Below, in pieces: positions 1-14,035 of a stretch of DNA of 64,000 nt. The position numbers and the translations under genes are program-made. Within the stretch, counting starts at the first letter, position 1, and the number at the start of each line of letters is the position of its first letter. Under the pieces are notes generated by a model, which saw only the letters and a list, made by a program, of their open reading frames with translations, was not told the origin of the DNA and did no database searches. The DNA is from Salminus brasiliensis (Eukaryota > Chordata > Actinopteri > Characiformes > Bryconidae), in the NCBI RefSeq assembly GCF_030463535.1, contig NC_132888.1:8537581-8601580 (forward strand), read 5' to 3'.

Positions 1-2284
1 CTCTCTCTTTAACCACAGCTAAGTGCTGGCATTTGGATTGAAACGGGAAGCTGTACAGCAAATCAGCTTTCACTCAGGCCTGTGTGTGTGTGTGTGTGTA
101 AGAGAGAGGTAGGAACTATGAGGAAAAGTTGCTGTCATTGCGTCAACTAACAAAACGACCATGGTGTCGTTTAAATATACTGAACATTTCAAAAGTCTCT
201 ATATACACATTGATACGCAGTGTGTGTATACCATTGTGTACTATCATATTTATTACACCTGTTATAATATCTTTAATACTAACAACTAAGATTTAGATAA
301 TCATGAAATTTTCATCAGCACTACTACTGTTTACTCCTCAGATTGTAACTCTGTAGGCGTGCTGCCCTGGCATATGCAGGAGGGAGCAGTAGGCTGTTTG
401 CTGCTAGTCAGACTGCAGTCCTACACAGCAGAGTTATTGGAATTGGGTAGTTCTTTAGTTTGGGACTCTTTATACAATCGTAACTTTAACTTTACTTTAT
501 GTTTACGCTTTCCTTTAAGCTTGTCATCGGCCCAGCGATGCTGCGTCGGCAGCAGTTTAAAAAGAGGCAGTGGCTGGCAAAGGGCAGTCCCTGCCCTCCT
601 AGTGTCGGAAGCATTGCTGGAGCCAGGGGGAGATACGAGTGGGTTTGGCATTACCAGATTGGCAAAGAAAGGGAACAATTTGACAAATTAATTATTTTAG
701 AAATACACATTAGTGTTTTTGTTTATCAATTAATCACATTTTCATTTATTTTCAAGTTTATAGTCTGGTTTGGGGACAAATATTGGTGTATAAAAAAAAA
801 TAGAAATCATAATTATGGTGCATAATTATTTAGGTGGTGTAATAAACCATGAATTTAATACTTAAACTGTTTATTTTGTAATTATTATTATACGTTTATA
901 ACCTGGAGACACAAAGGATCCCCAATTAGACTGGGTTTTATCTGTGGTATATCCCTAAAACTGTCCCATTTATAGCAGGAACATTCCCACAGAGATGCTC
1001 AATCTCAGCACAACACTTTATTCTGCAACATCTCGTTTTCTCTCTCTTAATCACTTCCTCTTTTGGCTCACATTTCCGTTACACACGCCGCTAACGCTGT
1101 CAGACAGCACAGAGAGCACCCTGTTCACCCCAGCACACACTGTGGCGTCTCTATTGTCTCTGTCAGTGCCGGCTTGCAAAATTGCTGCTCCTGGATGAGA
1201 ACAGAGAGCTTAGCTAACACTTTCTGCACCCCTACTTATTATGAGTTCTTTATACTAAAGCTCACTGCTTTATATACAATAGCAGCTCATGCAGAGCAGC
1301 TGTAAATGTTAGGCACCGTTTTTTTTTATATTTTAGGTATTTTTGGAATATCTTGTATCTTGTATAGTTAATAATACACAGATCAAGCATAACGTTGGCA
1401 AGAACGGACAAACAGTGAACCGACGACAGGGTCATGGGCACCTAAGGCTCACTGATGCTCATAGCGGCCCCACCTCACAGCTTACAGGACCTAAAGGATC
1501 TGCTGCTAACGTCTCGGTGCCAGATACCACAGGACACCTTCAGAGGTCTTGGGAAGTCTGTTAGGGCAGCACAAGGGGGACCTAACTCAATATTAGGCAG
1601 GTGGTGCTAATGTTATGGACGATCGATGTCTACTGTAATTAACTGCTTACAGTCTTTTTTGTTGAGTTAGGTGGCTTGTGAGTTGCTCACCCCTTGTTCT
1701 GTATATTAATGTTCTAATAAATACTATAAATATTAGTATATGCTTTGTTTGGGGTGCTGTACAGGGGACAGTTACTTTGCGACTGGACTGGACTGGACTG
1801 CATCGATCCCAGTTTGGTGGGGAGCAGGGAAATACCCAGACCGTACTGAACTCCATTCCACTAAGACCAGTAAATAACCAATGTACAATCAATGAAGTAA
1901 GAAAGAAGAGTACAGTAAAAGACAGTAAACACTGTATAGGTTATTAAATTAATAAACGTGATCCAGGTTTGTGACAACTAAGACTAAGATAAATAGAACA
2001 GCTCAGCTAAAGGCTCGATTCTCAGCGCAGATTTAGAGGATTTATTCACTCATTATTTTCAAGTCAGAAAAAACATGAAATTTGACCAGGGGTGCCCAAA
2101 CTTTTGAATAAGCCACATCCTGCACCAAAAGCTATCAAACAGACGAGGCCTGTGCTCTCATCTGTCCACACCGGCCCCACTCTCAGGTGCAGCGGGACAC
2201 TCCTCCCCTTCAGTCTCACTGGCTTGCCTGCCTGCTGCTGACAGGTGTGTGGTGTTGTTGTTTTCGTGCAGGCAGGTCAATGGC

Positions 2285-2384
<100 letters not shown>

Positions 2385-4639
2385 GAGAGGTGGCTCAGGG
2401 CGCTCAGACAGACAGACAGACAGACAGACAGACTCAGTAGAGGAGGGGCAGGGTGAGACCAGGCTGGGAAAGGCTGTGTGCTGCACCTGTTGCTGAAACG
2501 TGCTGGGCCTGTTGGGGTTTAGTGGCTCAGAGGGAGTTCACGTGGACGTGGCCCCACAGGAAGCTGGGCTTCATTAGCTCTCTGAGCTGCAGGCCGGCGC
2601 TGCGGCCTGGGCCTCGGCTTGTAGAGAGACAGAAGCCAGCTTTTATTTTCGTGTTCTAAAGCGTGTGGTTTTTCGGGTGCCGTTCTGTTGCAGTGCCGCT
2701 TGTCTGCGAATAGAGCGGTGCACTAAAATGCAGAGCTTGCTTTTGGACTGTGATGTGTTTATTTAGCAGACTAAAGAACTCGACTGGGAACTCTGCGTAG
2801 AAGAGACGAAAACAAGAGTACAGACAGTTCAGAACCTCGGTTGACCTCTCTGTGCTCTGCGCACAAATGGGTCCTTTCATACTTTTACAGAACGTTGGCG
2901 GAAACCTCATTCAACCTAATGAGAAACCTAATGAAGCGCTCAGCCCAGGTCTCCAATCTGCAGGAGTTGTTCTTCGTTTCAGACGATGTTTGTTTGGTTT
3001 GCACGTGGAAGGTCAAAACTGTTAATCAGGATGAATCAGATTTAGCTAAGAGACGTTGACCCATGATGTCTAGCAGCACGCTGAGGGGTGGGGGAAGAGG
3101 GGGGGCAGTCTTCCCACCTAGGTCTAGAAGAAAGCCAGCTACCTAAATCCCTCAGTGCTGCTCAGGACGTCTGCGTTTGGTCCGCGTAGAGGCAAGGCAG
3201 CACCTCAGCTGACATAACGGTCATACAGTCAAGGCTCTGAAAGCACCTTGATTGAAACTTTGATTAGTCAACTTTTTTGGCTGTATTAGTGCATTACCAT
3301 TACATCAGTCTCCCCCTACAGGCAGGAAGTGGAATTTACGCTGTGAGCCACCACTTAATGGCACGCTTACATGAATTTCTGGATGAGCTAAGAGATACAG
3401 AACTGTCACTGAAAGTGGAAAAAGCACGTGGACCGAGGCAAGAGAGTCCATTAAATGGACAAATGTATTGGGACACTTGCATATTCAATGTTTCTTCCGA
3501 AATCAAGGGGTTCACTATGTGTGTGTACTACCGCATGTGTAGTCACGTGTCTTTGGCCCTATCTATTACGAACGTGGTTCTTTGTGCAACAATAAGTGGT
3601 TATTTTATGGAATCACTCAAAGAACCTTTTGAAGCACCTTTATTTTTTTGATGAGCCCTGCTGGCAATCATCCGGGAGCTGTTGTGGATCTTGTGAAGAT
3701 AAATTTCCACTGTGCCTCGACTCACAGCTTGCATTCTCACTTAACTCTCTCCCATTTAATTACTATTTAATTCCCCTGTAAAAGTGCAGGTGCTTGCCGT
3801 TTACAGTGAAGTATTTAGCAGGAAAGTCTGGAGCAGAGCATTTGATATAGTTACACTATGGAAAATGCATTCAGGTACGGGGGTAGCCAAACTTATTTTA
3901 GACTCTGAGGGTGAGCCTGATTTACAGTACTGCCAAAATAGCCAAAACGATATTTGTCTCTCTCTCTCTCTCTCTCACTGCAGCCAGAGTACTATGTGTA
4001 ACAGCCTCTTTAGCATCTCCATTGTCTTCCTGTGTAAAGGCCAACAGAGTTGTTGTCACCAGAGTGTGTGTGTGTGTGTGTGTATGTGTGGCCGTCTGTT
4101 CTGCTGGATTGCTCGCTCTGTCTCTAATGCGAGGGTGGAATGTGTTGGAGCGGCCGGCATGCCGGCATAGCTGAAAGGCCGTGCTGGTGATGTCATGCGT
4201 CGGCCCTCCTGACTCATCATTAGCTCAAATGAGCTTTTGCATCACGGGGCATGGAGAGGCCCTTAGCCTCCTCTTCATCTGTCTAGAGCTGCTTCTCTCC
4301 TTAATCCTAAGCTAAAGCCTTTGAATGCTTCTGCACATTACCTCCCTGACTTCCAGTGAGGAAACACTCAATAACAAATCCTCAAAATACTAAATAGAGA
4401 CTCCTAACATTCACAGCTGGAACAGGTAACAATTACCCCTGAATGCTCTCAGTGCCTTACACAGACAGGTTCACAGTACACTAATGCCAGACACACACAC
4501 ACACACACACATATATATACATGAACACACAAACAGATGGTACATGTTTACAGTCTTAAAAACGTTCCACTGTAGCTCTGTTTTCAAAACCTCCCCAAAG
4601 GCTTCTGGGTACAACCCTTGGAGATACTGATGCTACACA

Positions 4640-5364
4640 TCTTTCCGTATCTCTCCTCTCCTCTTCTCTCGTCTCCTCTCCTCTTTGTTCCTCATCTCTT
4701 CTCGTTGCTTCTCTGCTCACTTCTTACTTTCTTCTCTTTTTCTTCTCTTCACTTATTTTCTCTTCCCCTTGTCTTTTCTCTTCTCGTCTCTTCTCTCCTC
4801 GTCTCTTTTCTTCTTTCTTTGTCTCTCCTATTATCTCCTCTTCTTTCTTTCGTCCTCTTCTCTTCTCATCTCTCTTCTTTTTTTCTCTTCTCTCCTTGTC
4901 TCTTTTCTTCTCTCCTTGTTTCTCCTATTATCTCCTCTTCCCTTCTTTCTTCCGTCCTCTTCTCTTCTCTCCTCGTCTCTCTTCTTTTTTCTCTTCTGTC
5001 CTCTTCTCTCCTCGTCTCTCTTCTTTTTTCTCTTCTGTCCTCGTCTCCTCTCGTCTCTTATCTCATCTTCTCGCCTCTTCTCTCCTTTTCTCTTTTCTTC
5101 TCTCCTTGCCTTTTCTTTGTCTCTCCTCTTCCCTTCTTTCTCCCGTCCTCTTCTCTTCTCTCCTCTTCTCTCTTCTTTTTTCTCTTCTGTCCTCATCTCT
5201 TCTCGTCTCTTATCTCCTCATCTCTCATCTTCTTTCCTCTTCTCTCTATCGTCCTCTTCTCTCCTCGTCTCTCGTCTTCTCTCCTCATCTATCAGCCTTC
5301 TCTCCTCTTCTTGCCTCTTTTCTCCTCGTCTCTTTTTTCCCTCCTTGTCTCTCCTATTATCTCC
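4640..5364. repeat. ~725 bp polypyrimidine tract (TCTTC/CTCTT type)
   Basis: An almost pure C/T stretch on the + strand, built from degenerate CTCTTCTC, TCGTCTC and CCTATTATCTCC modules that recur in higher-order groups. It creates long Ser/Leu/Phe-rich frames on + and Arg/Glu/Lys-rich frames on -, which are composition artefacts. A tract of this length in an intron could adopt triplex (H-DNA) structure or act as a long splicing-factor-binding tract; that is inference. Confidence 0.93.
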
Positions 5365-7038
5365 GCCAGAGATCTATTTTCTGGACCGATCCTGGGCTCG
5401 AAGACCAAACGTACCGACCTCAGAGAGTGTGTACTAATTATTAATTACTTCTTTTTTGGATGGCAGTGTTTTGGGTGCATATTTGCCTTTCACGTTCACC
5501 TGCTGTGATGACCCCGTAAAGCCAGCTGTTACTGTTAATTAAGTTAGGAACAGGGTGGAAACATTGAGCCCTGACGAGTTTGATCTGAAAGTAAAAAAGT
5601 TTTAATATCTGGAGAAGAGGGAAGGACAACAAAAAAACACAAGCTGAGCTTGGGTGTAAAAACAGGACAGGGCAGAAAGGGGAAACCAGGGAAATCAAAA
5701 CAAAACCAACAGGGAATCAAGAGGAGCAAGATGCAAAGAAACGAGGCGAGGCGAGGAGCAAGCAAACCTGACGGTTTCCCTTAGAGCAGACCATGGACCA
5801 CACTGAACAACATGGTTCACAGGGCTAATTCACAGCACCTACCAGTCTGTGGACTGGGCCTAAGAAGCCACAGTCCCAGGTGAATCATGAAAACGAGGGG
5901 GAAGTCCTAATTTGGACCTTAGGGCGGAGTCCTGAGATTGCCCCTGGGGAGAGCATGGTAACGAGGGCCTGACGGGGATCTACAGTTTTGGATTTGGGGG
6001 AAATGTGTTGACGGTGTTTTACAGTTTGTAGCGTTAATAATTTACCACATTAACACGTTATTAAAACGGTCATTCTGACAGGACTACTTCATATTTCTAA
6101 AGATCTCCGTCCTCTCCTCTCTCTTGACACCCTTCACCTTCAGCCTTCTAGCACTCTCACTAGTGAGCAGTCTCTCGAGTGTGAATCACCAGCCAGCCCT
6201 CGCACCAAAAAAACCTAATCAGGGAAAACAAACGATTACCATTGGGCTTTTTCAATCAACGGTTCTGGTGAGCTGGTGGGGGGTTTTGGGGGGGAAATGG
6301 AGCGGTGGGCGGTGGAGATAATTAGACAGGGTTAAAAATAACCCAGCTCATTGTTTCTGCTGTCCCACATCCTCTGCTGCTGCACTCACAGCTTTAGGCA
6401 CACACACATCAGCTGGGAACAAAAACACACACTGGAGTGTACGGCTGGTCAGGTGGCAAGGCCCCATTCATGGTCATCTGCTGGCAGAAAAACGTTCACT
6501 AATAAATGGCCACTGTTTGATGCATTGGTAGATTTAGTAGACCGTCTGAGGAAGCTTCGTTTTGGTGCTTATGGGGGATTATGGGCCTAACTGGTAGCAA
6601 TTATGTGGACCTTAATCTGCAAATCAGTGTGTGCTAATTATTAATTACTCATTTTTTTGGCAGTGTTTGTGTACATATTTGCCTTTCTACAACATCATTC
6701 TCACGACCACCTGCTGTGATGGCCCTGTAAGGCCAACTGTTACTGTTCATAAGCGCTGGTTAACCCTTAGAGGCTGGAGCTCATTACTGCTGTGAGTCAT
6801 TCTCAGGAATGGATGCGTTTGTGAAGTGAAGTGAGAAACAGTCGCCTCCGTAACAACCAATCAGAAATGTCATGTCGTTGAATGTGACAGGATTGAAGGT
6901 TTTGTGCGAAAAATCTTTGCACAAATTGGTGCTTTCACATGATATTTCTATGCTTGGAACAATGCCAAATATTTTTTCATGTAAAAAAAATAAATGAGGA
7001 ATTTAAGAAGGAACGGGGTTGAAACATTGAGCTTGACA

Positions 7039-7049
7039 ATATATATATG

Positions 7050-7114
<65 letters not shown>
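7039..7114. repeat. (AT)n microsatellite
   Basis: Alternating AT/TA tract of about 75 bp, with a few interruptions, in the nlk intron. Confidence 0.9.
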
Positions 7115-7118
<4 letters not shown>

Positions 7119-7895
7119 GTAGAAAAGAGGTCAAGGAGGTTTTAATGATGTCACTTCCTCTAAATTATGTTAAAAGGATTGATCTATTATTTTTTACAGG
7201 AGGGGAAATGGCAGTGTCATGGCTGGGACACTGAAATCCTGAAAAATGAATAAATATATATAAATGATTTTAAAACGAAAGCAATATTTTGTAAAAAACA
7301 TTAATTGTAATGTTAATAAACTAAACAGAACAATATTACATAGAATATTATATTCAAACAGTATATTACTGCTGTCCAATGAAAAACATGTCTATTTTTG
7401 TATATGTTTTATTTTTAGTAGCTGTCTCTGTACACTGTGTAAATAATTTGGGATGAACAGACCAATAGAAATCCTCTAAATTACTTATTTTACACTGACC
7501 TCCATTCAGAGTTATATATATATATATGAAAATATAAATACAGTACAGTATATTACTATTACTTTGTTTATTTATTCATTTAATTGGTTTATTTATTCAG
7601 TAGTGTGAGTGAGTTAAGTGACTTTTCTAACCATATTAACTTTGTGTTAGAGACTTAAAGGGCACTGAATACTGAGAATCGCTTCTGCTATACTATTCAG
7701 ATTGGAAAGCAATATTAACATTTTTAATTCCATATAATCATGTACTGAATAAGTGCCGACTCCAGGCTGCACTTTTATTGTTGCAGTTAGTTCAGTATAG
7801 TATAGTTTGTGCAGCCATAGAGCCAGGGACATGGACATTTCTCTGCACCTGCTTGCTGCTGTGGATGTTTTCTAATACTCTTCCTGTCTCTGCAG

Positions 7896-10800
7896 CCTTC
7901 ACTTCCTGTCCTATACACCCTGTCCAATCAGGCCACCCATGAGGCAGTTCACCTGCTCTGCCGGATGCTGGTCTTTGACCCGGTAAGTGCTTTAGTGCTG
8001 TATGTCATTTATCAGCATTCTATGCTATTACATACTACAATGTGACTATTGAGTGAGAGTATAATAACTCTCCACCAGGTTTCAGATGTGCACTAAATTA
8101 AAAGCAATTTGTTATTTGTTGCAAAGTGTTGATTCACAAACCTCATACAGTAAAACCTTGTAACTCCCGTTTTTACACCACTGTTTGCACAGCTGCACTT
8201 TGCATAGTTTGGACATTTACAGGTGCTATAGAATGAACGTCTTCAGTATTTTAATTTGTTCTCTGATTGAAGATATACGACTTTGCACTTTTATACGTCT
8301 ATTTACCACCCTGTTATTTTCACCCTAGAATGAAACACACTGTTTTTCCTTGGTGGGCTCATGACTAAACTGATGAGCTTGATTCTGGTTGGCTGGTTTA
8401 CAGTGAGGCACTGTGATGATTCACCCATTGCATATCATAGCATAGCATAGCATCATAACAAGAACATGGAAACTATTTTTTTTTATTTCATTAAAAATGT
8501 AATTAACAGCTAAACTTTTTTTTTAGCCTAGTATGGGTCTCCGCTTGTTTAACGACTAATCCGTCTTTTGACTCCCCATTATCTGTAAATAAAATGAGCC
8601 AAGACTGTTACATAACTCTCATTATTCAGCTTTACTAAAAATAAAATCTTAAGTTTGGTGCTCTGAGTGGCTCAGCCGTGTCTTGTGCTACCACTATGGC
8701 CTGGGGGTTCCTGGTCCATGGAGTCCTGGTTCATGCCGCTTTGCCATCAGCAGCCAGAGTCTGAGAGAGCACAACTGGCTGCTCTCTCTCTGGGAGGGTA
8801 GATGACGCTGTCTGCTCCCAGCACTCTTAAGCGATGTTGGCCGGCACAGGCGTCTGTTAGCTGGTGTGGTGAAGCATTACGTGTATCGGGGTATTACGGG
8901 GTATTACGTGTATGGTATGTCCTTTCCCTCCTGGTGTTGGGAGCATTGCTAGTGCTAGGGGGAATTATGAACAGATGGCTTAATTGGCTGCACTTTTTTT
9001 TCGTTCTCTTATAGATTTCTGTTATAAATTTTCTTCGATTTTAGAACATGTGTAATAATTGAATGTATTGAATGTTATTAACAATCAATGTCCCCATTTA
9101 CAGTCAAAGAGGATCTCAGCGAAGGATGCTCTTGCGCACCCGTACCTGGACGAGGGGCGTCTGCGCTACCACACCTGCATGTGCAAGTGCTGCTACACCA
9201 CTTCCTCCGGCCGGGTATACACCAGCGACTTTGAGCCCGTCACCAACCCCAAGTTTGACGACGGCTTCGAGAAGAATCTAACATCTGTCCGGCAGGTCAA
9301 AGGTACATGTGCTAACTGACCATCAGGGGTAACTGTTCTGCTGTTCTTTCTGTTCCTCCTTTTCCTTTATACTTACGGCCTTACTTTCTTTCTAATTGGA
9401 TTAGAACAGATCTGAGCATGTGTCCAGCATGCATTAAGCAAGCCTCCTGCAGCTCTGCCACTGCACACTCCCCCCTCCCTTTCTTTTCCTTCTTGTTTTC
9501 ACCCTCCTCTCTTTGAGGCTCCTCTGTAAGTGCAGCCGATCCACTCGCAGAAGCTATTAGAGATAGCCTGTCAGCTAAAGGCAGGCTTACCACGCGGCCC
9601 GCTCAAAATAGCCCTGCCCTTCCTCCTCCCTCCTCATCCTCCCGCCCCGTGTGCACCTTGTTTCCACTGGAGGATTAGCTAGGGTGGATGTAAACCTCCT
9701 GGAGATTGAAAGCACATTAGGACATGTTTGGAACAGTCGGGGAGCTCCTCAGGCTCACCACCAAGAGGAAGTTTGTCAGTTCTTTTTGCTTCGAGAAAGG
9801 CTCCCAAGGCTCCTAAATTGATATTTCGCTCTGCTTCTGTGCCTGCTTGGCTTTAAATGTGAAAAAGCAGCAGAACATTTTGAAAGGTACACAGGACAGA
9901 AAAAACACACCTAGTGCTCTCAAGTCTAAAAGCTTTTCGGTCTGTTGCTGATGGGCTTGCTCTCATTATTCAGCTTAGTGTTTAAGATGCACTGTATAGA
10001 CAAAAGTACTGGGACACCTGCTCATTCTTCTGAAAGCAAGGGTGTTAAAAAGAGCCTGTTCTGCTTTTGTTTAGGAAGGGAAGGACTTCTACTAGATTTT
10101 GGGGGAGCATTGCTGTGAGGATTTAGTTTAATTCAACAAGCGTTATTGACGTCAGGATGCTGGATGATCCCAACCCCACTTCACCCCCAGCTCACCCCAA
10201 AATTATTGGATGGAGCACTAACCATTATTCCAGAGAACACAGTCAGTTCCACTGCTCCACAGCTCAATACTGGGGGCTTTATACCCCTCTAGCCCACGCC
10301 TGGTATTAGGCAGCATGGTGCCAATAGGTTCATGTTTATCTGCTCCAGAGAGTCCTATTCTATTGGCAGTACTTCTCTACATGGACAGCAATGGGTGCAA
10401 CTCAAAGTAGCTAAATGCATTCATTGGAAGGGGTGTCCACAAACATTTGGACATTTGTGTAGTGTATTTATGCTCGATAGATATTTTGATATTATGTGAC
10501 AGAACTGCATGTAAGAGCTTCACCTTTGTGTGTGTGTGTGTGTGTATAGATTTATCACAAAATCTTCTTTCTTTCTTGCAGAGATCATTCATCAGTTCAT
10601 CCTGGAGCAGCAGAAGGGGAATCGGGTACCTCTCTGTATCAACCCCCAGTCTGCCGCCTTCAAAAGCTTTATCAGGTAAGCTGGGTGGGCAAGCTTAGCT
10701 AGTGATGCCCACCAGGGGGCATCAATGCCACTCTATTACTGTAGTTAGATTGTGTTTGTCTATGATCATTAGAACCATGTTTATTAGTAATGAATGCAGA

Positions 10801-11655
10801 AACTCCAGCTCATCCAGCTCATTCCAAAGGGCTCCAGACGTCTTAGACAAAATTGGAATCTGGAAAAAAAGTGAGGGCTTTTGCAAAACCTGGAGTCCAT
10901 TGTCACTGAAGCAGATCAGTAAACACCAGAAATACAAACAAATGAAATGTTAAAATTGTAGACTTTCTATTTGTCAAAAAAATTATGCTGATCATTTAAT
11001 TTATAAATAAAACTTTTATTTTAAATTAGAAATGGGCTCAATGGGCTTATTTCAGATGGTCTAAAGGGTAAAGAAATTGATTTGTGCTGATTTTATAAGG
11101 ATATATATATATATATATATGCAAATATGCAGAAAGCTTGTATCTCCAAACTTTACAGTAGGAGGAAACAGTAGAACTTTACCAACTTTACAGTAGAAGG
11201 AAAACCCCTTTTCAAAAGATTTTATTTCAGGTCATTTTGGAGCATTTCTATTGGTCCATTCATCGTGAAATTAGAACACAGTATAAAGAATAACTACCAG
11301 ATTTACATCATGTCTATAAGTAAAAGGCAAGGGATTTTGGGAGATAGCAACAATATGCAAACTACTGTTTTAATCCACTTGCTACAGTGAAACTAAAAAC
11401 CTGAGGTGAAGTCTGTAACCATAGGAACTGAATTTTCTGATGTTGTAAGCTTGGGCAAAAGTGCAGGAAAATATCAATGGGATCAATTCAGAAAAGAGGG
11501 GCGCCGAATTTTTTGTCCACTAGGTGGCACCAGACCTTCGCTCGTAAAAAGTGCCACATGTGCCGTGACTGAGCATGGCTCTGTATTTCTCCCTCCTCAG
11601 CTCCACAGTAGCGCAACCCTCTGAGATGCCTCCGTCTCCTCTGGTGTGGGAGTAA
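7896..11655 (+). CDS. nlk: Nemo-like kinase, C-terminal 144 residues (gene 5'-truncated by window)
   Basis: NLK is a proline-directed MAPK-like Ser/Thr kinase that acts in Wnt/TCF, Notch and TGF-beta signalling. Four exons are visible: 7896-7982, 9104-9302, 10582-10675 and 11601-11655, each with AG/GT borders, joining in one frame. The protein enters at PSLPVLYTLSNQATHE, passes the end of the kinase domain (CRMLVFDP then SKRISAKDALAHPYL, the conserved CMGC subdomain XI), then the Cys-rich segment CMCKCCYTTSSGRVYTSDFE, and ends in STVAQPSEMPPSPLVWE followed by TAA. This tail is essentially that of vertebrate NLK, so the family call is secure. Whether this is the nlk1 or nlk2 fish paralogue cannot be decided from this part. 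Introns inside the span carry a SINE-like repeat and two MITE-like elements. The N-terminus, ATP site and catalytic loop lie outside the window. Confidence 0.96.
8659..8995 (+). mobile_element. tRNA-derived SINE-like repeat (family 2)
   Basis: Begins GCTCTGAGTGGCTCAGCCG, resembling a Pol III A box, followed by a degenerate B-box-like segment and a body with GCACAACTGGCTGCTCTCTC, GGGAGCATTGCTAGTGCTAG and AGATGGCTTAATTGG. Related copies occur near 44928-45148 (+), 60426-60600 (reverse) and as a 3' fragment near 530-680. Located in an nlk intron. Family name not assigned. Confidence 0.6.
9990..10466 (-). mobile_element. MITE-like DNA element, CACTATATGTCC family
   Basis: One end reads CACTGTATAGACAAAAGTAC and the other ends in ACATTTGGACATTTGTGTAGTG, so the termini are inverted relative to each other. 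The interior contains the phrases CTTCTACTAGATTTTGGGGG and TAGCCCACGCCTGGTATTAG, shared with copies at 27913-28436 and 45917-47040. No coding capacity. Lies in an nlk intron. Confidence 0.75.
11225..11345. repeat. Dispersed repeat with GGAGCATTTCTATTGGTCC
   Basis: Shares the phrase GGAGCATTTCTATTGGTCCA and the following CATCGTGAAATTAGAACACA-like segment with copies near 48015-48140, 56690-56800, 57075-57245 and 59975-60056. Probably a short non-autonomous DNA element; boundaries are approximate. Confidence 0.6.
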
Positions 11656-11725
11656 CTGATGATGACGACGACGATGAAGAAGAAGCAGATGACGGCGATG
11701 ATGATGATGAAGTGGGTGGTGGTTA
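11656..11725. repeat. nlk: GAT/GAC/GAA trinucleotide tract just after the nlk stop
   Basis: Directly after the TAA stop comes a tract of GAT, GAC and GAA triplets, within the presumed 3'UTR. It is outside the reading frame of NLK. The His/Arg-rich open frames on the opposite strand are products of this tract. Confidence 0.75.
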
Positions 11726-13993
11726 CCCTTTCGGCGGTCCCCTCCGCGCGCACACACCCCGCGCAGCCCCCGGACTACTGACGCCCAGGCATCCCCAAAA
11801 ACCTGCGTAGCATTTCACTGGAGTCTAGCGCTAGCAGACGTTGCTGATGTGTGTACTGTAATACTAACTAAACATGAAGTTCTAGAGAACCAACCACTGC
11901 TGATCGGGTCGAGGAGGGACACAGGGAGGGAGGGGGTGGGGGTGGGGTTGTTGACGTACAGTAGAAGTATTCCCACTAGTATGTAGGTGTACCGAGGTGT
12001 GTGAGAGGAGTGCACATGCACACGTATATATACACACCTACACACTCACACACACATACACACACATATACACACACGTGAGTGCAGCCGGACAAAGCCG
12101 GCCTCCGTGGACTTGTGGATGTGTGTTGAGATGCCAGGGTGTCTGGCGTCCCTGAAGGAAGGCTCTTTCTGTTCAGCCACTCTGAGTTGTGAGTGTGTGT
12201 CGTGCTTTATTTATTCGCTGATCGAGGGAACGCCTGCAGGTCCTCCACATGGCATGGAGGCACCGAGGCACTCTCCACCTCTCTGCATCTCTGTCTCTTT
12301 CCCATACCTGCCCTTTCCCTCCAAAAAAAACTCTCTGCATTTGTCCAGCTCGGGTCAGCTTAATTAATTTATTTCATTTTCAGCCGTAGTGTCAAATAAT
12401 TTTCTAGTTTTGTTTGTTTGATTTTAGGTTTTGCTGTTTTGTCTTATCTTATTTCATCCTGCTCTTCTTGTTTTATCACGTATTTCTCTGTTATCTCATA
12501 TTCAGTTTCAGAGAATCAGTATTTCCAGACTTGTGTGACAGTGCAGAGATACTGATGGCAAGGCCACACATGTAAGACTGCTGACCATGGTGGGCATGCT
12601 GGGCTGGTGGTCCTGTCAGTATTTGGGCCAGTTTCTACTCAAGGGTAACGCAGAAACATGGCCAGGCTAACACTGCCAGGACCCAAAGCATGAGATGAAC
12701 AGGACAAAATGCCAGGCCTGTGCACCTCACCTCCCCTCGTTTAGGTGTCAGGGGGATGGGAGTGGGGCGGCCTGCAGAATGAGGGAGCACAGCACAGTAG
12801 TTCTAGATCTATGGAGTTTTATGGAGATCTGTGGAGATCTATAGAGCTTCTACAGGCCCACACTGGAAGTCTTTACAGAAGTGCTAAGACATTTAAACAG
12901 CCTGAGAAGATCATCTCACATATGTTCAGCTGCCATCATAATAAGACGTGACTGAGCTGAGCTGCAAGGCCAGGCACTGGTTAACAGCGAACATCGAAGG
13001 AATATGGAAGTTTGATTATTTATGAACCCATACAGTATAGAAACGAGCCAAACCTAACCTGAAATGACTGAACTGAGGACAGCAGTGATTTCACTGAGCG
13101 AAGGAAAGGAGATTAGATACGTGGCAAATGCGTGATAAACAGCCATTCCGTACTAACGAAGATATATTCCCAAAACTTGTCCCTGAAAAAGGCAAGTGCA
13201 CCATTGTGTGGAGTGAATGTGCATGTATGAACCCAAAGCATGTTTTGGACTGGCTGTGCCGATCGGCCGCAATGGCGATCGCAGATGTCCATCACACGGT
13301 CCTCGACCCTCTGGCCCACCCTGCGCATCTTCCTTACTTTTCCCGAAGAACACGCAGGGAGGGACGTAGTCCGTGAAGGGCTCGAGCAAAAGGCGTAGTT
13401 TCCCTTACATATATTTCACACTGTCCGTACTGCAATCTCTCAGAAAAGGAAAAAAAAATCTCTTAAAATGAAAAATATTTAATATATTTTTAGATGACTA
13501 TTTTTATTTTCTTCCTTAATGTGCTATGGCATGCTTTCTCATGATCCACTGAATATGGGATGTAAATAAGTGAGTAGTTGATAGATTTCAATGGAAAACT
13601 ACAGTGAAACTAAAAAGATGTGCCGTACATAAAATAATTAAATAAATAAATAAAACAAAAAAATACAAATAATAATAATAAATCACAAGACAACACTGCT
13701 GTACAGAGGTTGAGCTAGCCTGCACATTTTTTAGGGCTGTGAAATTTGATTTTATTTTTAATTTTATTTTAGATTTTAGGTTTTTTTCCTCTTTTTTTCG
13801 TATAAATGTAAATATTTTTCTTTTTTTCCAGTTTTTGTTTTTTCCCTGCACTAAAAAAAAGTGTAGATAAAGACGTAATCCAAACCAGTATGATTATGGA
13901 AACAAACAACACAACCAATTATGTTAATTGTGTCTTGTGTGTACTGCAGAAAATAAGAGCTGTGGATATGAGTAGTCTAATGAAGTAGAACCC

Positions 13994-14035
<42 letters not shown>

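Noticed and set aside
4618-5508. Long open frames of 180-296 codons rich in Ser, Leu and Phe (+) and Arg/Glu/Lys (-)
   Set aside because: They lie in the polypyrimidine tract and are open in several frames at once because of base composition; no domain or splice logic.
11488-11757. His/Arg-rich - strand frames overlapping the nlk last exon
   Set aside because: They are antisense shadows of the GAT/GAC/GAA tract in the nlk 3'UTR.
13996-14034. Candidate CRISPR-like or other spaced repeat arrays
   Set aside because: All short tandem repeats here are simple microsatellites without unique spacers; the DNA is eukaryotic.
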